Of a stretch of DNA of 64,000 nucleotides, positions 57,471 to 64,000 are shown in pieces. Below the pieces are notes generated by a model, which saw only the letters and a program-made list of their open reading frames with translations, ran no database searches and was not told where the DNA came from. The stretch is from Eunapius fragilis. Taxonomy: Eukaryota; Porifera; Demospongiae; Spongillida; Spongillidae. Location: NCBI GenBank assembly GCA_963681505.1, contig OY811975.1, positions 7,750,946 to 7,814,945 on the forward strand, given 5' to 3'. Position 1 is the stretch's first letter. The number at the start of each line of letters is the position of its first letter. The translations under genes and the position numbers were made by a program.

Positions 57471-57632
57471 CCTTTCAGGATGGCAAATATTTACAGCTAC
57501 TACTACAATAAATGTACAAAACAAATAATAGCGTTACACTTTCATCATATCATCACTACTAATGTTTGCATGTTTCTACCACTTCAGCAGACTATGTACT
57601 AGAAGGCTGTAAACTCAACATGGGTATATGCT

Positions 57633-60600
57633 TTAATCTTCAATCAGTGGTTCTCTTAGACCACAGTAGACTGTCACAGTTGTGGTACCAACAGTACTGT
57701 TGGTGGGATCATCCAGCTCTATAGGAACCATTGGGTCATATTTTTTCTTTTCTAATAATGCATTGAACTTCTCCCTGGTTCTGTCATACATCTTGCAAGT
57801 CTTGAGGATGGCCACAGTGAGATGGTACAAGACAGTGACCATCAACATCACTACAAACAGACCCACCAAAGCACCAACAGTTACCATGGCACTTTGTGTT
57901 TGGTCTGAACTCTGGTCTAGAATGTAAGACATTGACATAGCCAGTGCAGTGTAGTTGAGGAGGTAAAACATGTCAAGGCTATTGTACAACTGATTGTAGA
58001 AGTTGGTACGTCTGTTGCTTTGATGTGTCTTTTGATGTGACTGTCCAAATGGCATTATACTTGCCTGTGTTATAGTGAACAAGATCACCATAGTAGCCTG
58101 GATAGTGAGAAGCAGAGATGGCCTGTCAGAACTGTACACTGGATTTAAACTGTACATGACAACTAGAAGCCAAAGCCTTGCTCCCAGCCACCATCGCCAC
58201 TCCCCCTTATAGGGAGCATAGTGGGCATCATTCATTGGTTTGATCTGGTTGGCCTTCTTGTGGAGGTAGTTGAACAGTCTGTTGTGTTCACTGTACTGTT
58301 CAATGATTGGAATGAGAGTGAGGGCAATGGTGTATGGAAGGAGGAACAGGGTTAATGTTGCCATAGCAACCACAAACAAAACAGTATGCTTCCCATGTAG
58401 GTATTCCACATTTCCATCATAGAACCAGACATACATGTCACCACTGGGCAGGTGAACAGTGGAATATGTGAGGATATCAATGACAGTTCTCAACAATTTG
58501 GAATATGACAAGTAGACGAGAGTAGATAGAACACCAACTGCTCTTTCTCCAATGATGGTGGAAAGCCTATAATGAAAGAATCTGGTGGAGTAAGTGGGAG
58601 ATCTTTGAAGACAGCAGTGGCAGACCAGAATGGTTGCCATAGTGAGGATGAGGAGGTAGACTGGGAACACAAACTGAAGGCCAGCCTTGTCAGCATCATC
58701 CATGCCATTGTAAAAACACATAGGGAGCCCAAGGTCAAGGTTCACCAAGGACACTATCGCCTGCAATGGATTTAAAATGGACTGGTTGAAGAATATAGAA
58801 GTATTGACTTGGATAATGTTAGCATAGAAGATGAGCCCATAGAGTGTGCCCTGTGTGATGGTGAGGTTGAGTAAGAACAGTGCTGCTACCAGGAAGACAC
58901 CCAACACTGCAAACATTACAAGTGTGGTCAGCCACATATCTGAGCACTCCTGGCACTTGGAGGAACCAAAGATCACACTGAGGTTATCATGGCAATGACC
59001 ACAAATAATACCAGTGCGCCCTCCATTGCACAGGTACCCAGGCCTTGCTAATGACAGCTTCTTGATAGTACTATTGCAGTAGTCCAAAGGACAGGTTTGA
59101 GCCATAGCTGGAAGAGCGTTATTGTACACACCAATCCAGTTAGTTTTATTTCTGGTCACAGTACCATCTGATGTATCACATATCATTCCTAATGACGTCA
59201 GGAATGGAGAACAGTCACACCTCATCATGCTGGTAGAAGAATTGGTAATGAATACAAACCCTGGCTCACATGGTAACAGCTTCACATTAATAACAGTTTG
59301 TTGGGGAACCATTAGGATCATTGGAGATAAGCAGCATGAGTGAAGCATTTTCTGGTCCATATATTTGGTACTCTATTTGAGCACATATTGTTCCTATCCA
59401 CTGAGCCTTCTGTCGAGGTCCAAGCATTATGTTAGGAGAGTTAATGCCATCTGTATCAACTTGTGTGTAAACCACACTAGGAGATAGGCTATTTCTTTTA
59501 TCCACTGAGGTAATATTAAGTTTTACAGTCCTACCAGGATATGTGGTGAGATCTGGACTTGTACCAATGCACAAATTAGGATCATTGCAGCCACAATAGA
59601 CCACATTCTCTGGAAAGGAGAGTACTTGGGTATCATTGATGTCTCCTGGTAATGGAGTAATTTTGAAATATCTCATCACATCAAGGAGTAAATGTGAGGC
59701 AGGTTCAAATAATACATTATAACAATCGTAGATAGGTGTGGCATAAACAGCATGGCCACCTTGCAGTGCATGGTTATCAATGAAGGTTATACTGCCTGTA
59801 TAAGATAGCTGCGGTAATGGACTATAGATTTGTAAAATACAATACTTTAATGACAGAAAACCCTTAATGTTCACTCTGTGTTTCCCATCATTGTATATAG
59901 CACCACCATATCCAGTTGCAGCATTCTTGGAAAAGTGTATTGTATACTGGGGATTGAAGCGCAATGGAGCATTGTTGGACAGACTTATGGCCCCTCCATT
60001 TACTCCTGTGTTATGGTCAAATGTGATGTATCCATGCAGTGTCAAGGTACCACCTTCTCCTTGTATGGCACCTTGGGGAGAGTTATATGAGAAATGGCTC
60101 CCTGAAGTGGTACTGCCAAAGATGTCCATCTTCACTCCTTTAAAGTAAATGGCTCCTGCACATGTACCAGAAGAGCAGTGGTTATCTTTTACAACCACAT
60201 CCTGGAGGGTGAGTTGGATCATCTCTGTATTTGATGATATGAAATCAAGGGCGGGGCTGTACGCATAGATTGCTGCACCTGCTTCTGCAATGTTGTTAGT
60301 AATTGATACATTTCTAAACATATTATAATGAATACTTTCAATGTATATGGCTCCTCCTACATATCCTCGGTTTATATGGAATGTGCAGTCAGTTATTTTA
60401 AAATTGCCACCTCTATTCAACATCGCAGCATAACGAGCACAATCATCAGTATTGTAGTTCTGAAATGGGCAGAGGACTTCTGCTCTAGCACCGTTTGATG
60501 AATCATCAAAAATCACAGCACCCCCACCATCACCAGCACTGTTGTTCTGAAATGTGCTGCCTGTGATACTAACATCACCTGATGATTGAAGCAACCTCAC

Positions 60601-62148
60601 AGCACCACCAGCACCATAAACAGCACTGTTGTTCTGAAATGTGCAGTCTGTGATACTAACATTACCTGTTGATCTATACAACATCACAGCACCACCATTA
60701 TAACCAGCACTGTTGTTCTGAAATGTGCAGTCTGTGATACTAATATCACCTGTTGATCCATCCAACATCACAGAACCACCACCATAACCAGCACTGTTGT
60801 TCTGAAATGTGCAGTCTGTGATGCTAACATCACCTGTTGATCCATTCAAGTCCACACCACCACCATCAGCACCATTGTTGCTCTGAAATGTGCAGTCTGT
60901 GATGCTAACATCACCTGTTGATCCATCAAAGTACACACCACCACCATCACCACTGTTGCTATGAAATGTACTGCCTGTGATACTAACATCACCTGTTGAT
61001 TGACGCACCATCACTGCACCACCACGACTATAAACAGCACTGTTGTTCTGAAATGTGCAGTCTGTGACACTAACATTGCCTGTTGATTCATACAACATCA
61101 CAGCACCACCATCATAAACAGCACTGTTGTTCTGAAATGTGCTGCCTGTGATACTAACATCACCTGATGATTGAAGCAACCTCACAGCACCACCACCACC
61201 ATAAACAGCACTGTTGTTCTGAAATGTGCAGTCTGTGATACTAACATTACCTGTTGATCTATGCAACATCACAGCACCACCATTATAACCAGCACTGTTG
61301 TTCTGAAATGTGCAGTCTGTGACACTAACATTGCTTGTTGATTCATACAACATCACAGCACCACCATCATAAACAGCACTGTTGTTCTGAAATGTGCAGC
61401 CTGTGATACTAACATCGCCTGTTGATCCATACAACTTCACAGCACCACCGCCAAAACCACCACTGTTGTTCTGAAATGTGCAGTCTGTGATACTAATTTT
61501 GCCTGTTGATACATGCAACATCACAGCACCACCACCATCACCAGCATTGTTGTTCTGAAATGTGCAGCTTGTGATACTAACATTACCTTTTGATTTACCC
61601 AAACTCACAGCACCATCACTACAAGCACTGCTGTTCAGAAATGTGCAGTCTGTTTTACTAGCATCACCTGTTGATCCATGCAATATCACAGCAGCATAAA
61701 GAGTATCGATAAGTACAATTGTATTTGACGATATAGCTCCACTTGTACTGTCCTGAAATGTGCAGTTCACGATTAAAGTGTTTTCGATCGATTCAAGTAG
61801 TATACCACAGTTAATGAACGTGATTCGTTCCATGGTCAACATTTGTACTGAAACGAATGCAAATACGGCGCTCGTTTTGGATTCGCAACGGACAACTGTC
61901 CTTCTCGTTGAGTCGAGAGACCCCGTTATCGTTACGCTGCCTTCAGTGGTAATATTGCACGTCGGTTGTGAAGCTATGTAATGTTCTCCATCTTCCAACA
62001 CAACAACCATATTAGACTGGAGTGGTCCGCTGCATAGGTAGTCCTGCAGAGCAGAGCCTGGCGGAATGGTAACGGTGGTATTGACCTCATCCGACCGAAC
62101 ATAGCTCCCGAGAAGGGATAAGGCAACAAACAGGTCGATTATCATCAT
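57633..62148 (-). CDS. Secreted beta-helix repeat protein with Cys-rich module and multi-helix membrane domain
   Basis: A single long minus-strand exon. ATG 62148 is followed by a signal peptide (MMIIDLFVALSLLGSYV). An N-terminal region of about 100 residues precedes about 17 right-handed beta-helix repeats of about 28 residues (about 105-640) with CTFQNNSA and GGAV marks, the fold also used by bacterial Pmp-type surface proteins. Weaker repeats and a beta-rich domain follow (to about 940). Net four extra bases near 59300-59315 end this frame at 59287, and the rest continues in another frame to 57633. That part has a Cys-rich module (CDCSPF ... CNGGRTGIICGHCHDN ... CQEC) and seven to nine hydrophobic helices (the first at FAVLGVFLVAALFLLNL), then a cytoplasmic tail of about 55 residues. 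Full length would be about 1500 residues. The truncated paralogue at 30.2-33.4 kb reads through the frameshift point (SNDPNGYTTVINV), so the lesion is specific to this copy or is a sequencing error. A cell-surface recognition or adhesion role is inference. Confidence 0.75.
60460..61660 (-). repeat. Homogenised tandem repeats coding the beta-helix
   Basis: Units of about 84-87 bp with CTGTTGTTCTGAAATGTGCA and ACATCACCTGTTGATCCAT. A block of about three units (with RSTGNVSITDCTF and RLLQSSGDVSITGSTF) occurs twice, near 61100-61300 and 60530-60720, indicating recent block duplication or gene conversion. Confidence 0.85.
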
Positions 62149-62369
62149 CGCCGTGAATCCTTCAGATCTATATAGATGACTTGCAGATGCAGTATTGTAA
62201 AGGATTCTTATTCGACATGTAACCAGTTATGATGTAGTTCTTTGAACCAGAGGTTATAAACATTATCTCTCAGTTTGATTGGATAAACTACAACATCCTC
62301 CCACACACATATATGTACTGTTTCGCAGAATTCAATGCTGCATGGGCTGGGTACTGACTCCCAGGGATA

Positions 62370-62475
62370 TCACACCACATACTCACACATACACACATGT
62401 ACACAAACCCACATACACACACCACACACATGCACACACACACACACCACACACACATACACACACCACATCACA
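62370..62475. repeat. Interrupted CA microsatellite
   Basis: CA-rich with CACCACAC and CATAC interruptions; the positional equivalent of 33680-33742. Confidence 0.9.
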
Positions 62476-62612
62476 CAGTTATGCAGCCCACACTTTGTAC
62501 TGATGAGGCTTACCAGGTAGAGGTGATGGGGTAGTTTCCTCCACCTCACACAGTAGCACATTGTGCACAACTTTTGCAGTGGTTTGACCTGACCACCAAC
62601 ACTTCTGAACCC

Positions 62613-62821
62613 CAGTGGAGGTCTGGGCATTAGTTATCTGGGGAGAGGGGGGGGGGGGGGGTACAACACTTACATGGTGCCCCCCCCCCACTAGTTGGAT
62701 AGGTCAGAAATTGCGCTGGTGGGTATTTTGGTGTCCTGTCACTATTTTGGCACCCCCCCCCCCCTTTTTGGGGTTTGCTGGGGGGGGGGGGGGCATTTGC
62801 CCCCTGGCCAGACCGCCACTG
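62613..62821. mobile_element. hAT-type MITE with near-complete target duplication
   Basis: It runs from CAGTGGAGGTCTGG to CCAGACCGCCACTG. CTGAACCC stands on the left and CTGAACCA on the right. It has internal poly-G and poly-C tracts. It is the same insertion as at 33877-34086. Confidence 0.82.
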
Positions 62822-62829
62822 CTGAACCA

Positions 62830-63833
62830 GCATGTTATACACCCCTGTTTCCTGAAGCCACTAGTCCTCCATGATTCTACTCTGTCAGGACAACAATTTG
62901 TTTGCTTTAGTTGAAGTCTACCACTCTCCACACTAAAGAACAACTCCAGCACAACCATTCTGCAAGCATCAGTGCTGGCTTTCGTCAACTCTCCCATTGC
63001 CATATACAGTAAGAGTGCAGCACGTTCTGGGTCTCCCTTCTGCTCTACAATGAATTGACCACTTCTGACCACATCCTCCATGCAGAACCACCTGTACTAT
63101 TGTTGTCTACCTGCACCAATGCAACTCCAGCATCAGTATCACCTGCAGCATTCTGCAGAGGTCTCCTAACTGTCCTAAGCTGCTAAGTTATCTTTGCTGG
63201 GCTGGCATACAATTTATACACAGCTGATCCCTAATCTAAATACCTTTGACCACTACCTCACATGTTTACCATTTGCACTTGATGTCTGCATGATTGCCTT
63301 CACCACAGGATGGTCAGTGTACACTTTCACGTTATATAGTAGTGGAATGACTACTACTCCATGTCTGTTATACCATATTTCTTCTCCTGGGTTGACAGGC
63401 TATGACTATCATAAGCTGTCAGGTGTAGCTTGCCATCTCCTTTCTCCTGAGAGAGAACACCTTTGGCAATGTTTCTAGCACTGCTGAGGTCTGCCAGGAC
63501 TTCCGGCACACCACTCAGAGTGAGGATAAAAGTGTTAGGGACAATAGGAAAAGGCATTTAGGCTGGTATATGGTTGTGATGGAATGACAGTTGAAACTCA
63601 TGATACATTGCTGTAGGGTAGGTCTGAAGTATAGTCTCATGAGCAGACCAGCTGTATAAGGAACACAATCGTACAAAGAAATTTGAGAATAATGAGAAGC
63701 ATCTTGCAGGACTAAAGAAGCAGGAGCAGTATGACACATGTACATCGGACATGATAAGTGGCTCTGTAGAAGGCAAAAGGTTAACCATATCATTGTCACC
63801 TTTCACATGGTGCACATGCATATGCTGGTTCAC
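62830..63833 (-). pseudogene. Ty3/gypsy retrotransposon fragment (RNase H to integrase linker)
   Basis: On the minus strand 63557-63354 carries the RNase H motif run VLSQEKGDGKLHLTAYDS followed by LSTQEKKYGI. After frame changes, 63081-62830 carries the linker (QKGDPERAALLLYMAMGELT) that precedes integrase. The stretch 63833-63650 is also shared with 53400-53570. There are no intact domains, no LTRs and several frame breaks, so it is inactive. It lies upstream of the beta-helix gene, in the same relation as at 34.1 kb. Confidence 0.7.
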
Positions 63834-63837
63834 ATAT

Positions 63838-64000
63838 AAGTACTCATTCCATGTACCAGTGTGGTCTATATAGCAGTACTCATTCCATGAATAGGTGTGG
63901 TCTAAACAAGTAACTCAATCCATTTACAGGTGTAAGTACTCATTCCATGTACAGGTGTGGTCTGTTAGAAGTACTCATTCCATGAATAGGTGCGGTATTT
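63838..64000. repeat. Minisatellite running off the window
   Basis: Four or more units of about 38-42 bp with AAGTACTCATTCCATG and AGGTGTGGTCTA. An inverted pair of similar units is at about 53330-53400. Confidence 0.8.

Noticed and set aside
57633..62148. Bacterial origin of the Pmp-like beta-helix genes
   Set aside because: The repeats resemble bacterial surface proteins, but the genes carry a multi-helix membrane domain, no autotransporter barrel, and sit among eukaryotic transposons and microsatellites with similar base composition.

Overview
The window looks like non-coding-rich DNA from an invertebrate animal, most plausibly a sponge. The reasons are AT-rich intergenic DNA, spliced exons with GT/AG borders, many classes of animal DNA transposons, a Ty3/gypsy retrotransposon, and long secreted beta-helix/multi-membrane proteins of a kind I associate with sponges. 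The species assignment is inference. Two 200-base runs of N (14967-15166 and 51912-52111) show it is a scaffold. I see no rRNA, tRNA, CRISPR or prokaryotic operon structure.

Layout. 1-7.1 kb holds two long inverted repeats and the relic of a gene with a RAG1-type N-terminal zinc finger and a frameshifted C-terminal domain. 7.5-15.3 kb is a transposon graveyard: a palindromic MITE, a broken EnSpm/CACTA transposase (8361-11209), a broken hAT transposase (12087-13515), and a small element with a terminal hairpin and a long triplet tract running into an assembly gap. 15.3-22 kb holds isolated exon-like pieces and a 1.33-kb CACTA-type element (19979-21306) carrying a 48-residue zinc-ribbon reading frame. 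23883-24743 is the clearest ordinary gene, a seven-helix receptor. 26-29 kb has another hairpin element, a palindromic MITE and a probable three-exon small gene with one in-frame stop.

30.2-34.3 kb and 57.6-63.8 kb are paralogous blocks on the minus strand. Each has a long beta-helix membrane protein gene, then a CA array, a hAT MITE and a Ty3/gypsy fragment. Both genes are broken, at different places. The upstream copy has at least three frame changes, a stop and a lost C-terminus. The downstream copy has one frameshift at about 59.3 kb.

Between them, 34.2-42.6 kb and 48.1-57.5 kb are a mosaic of inverted duplications, minisatellites and MITEs around a giant pure trinucleotide array. That array has 1180 GGT units (42664-46203), a mixed zone, then 589 GAT units (46279-48045).

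The most unusual signal is a dispersed family of elements that begin with a 9-bp-stem, 4-base-loop hairpin. The stem sequence differs between copies at several positions, yet both arms always change together (14195, 26576, 39077, 39512, and a looser match at 7961). The members also carry triplet repeats at the same internal place, so this family seems to seed microsatellites. A paralogous empty site also resolves a 964-bp element (53571-54534) with a 4-bp target duplication and GGTCCGGCCGGACC palindromes.
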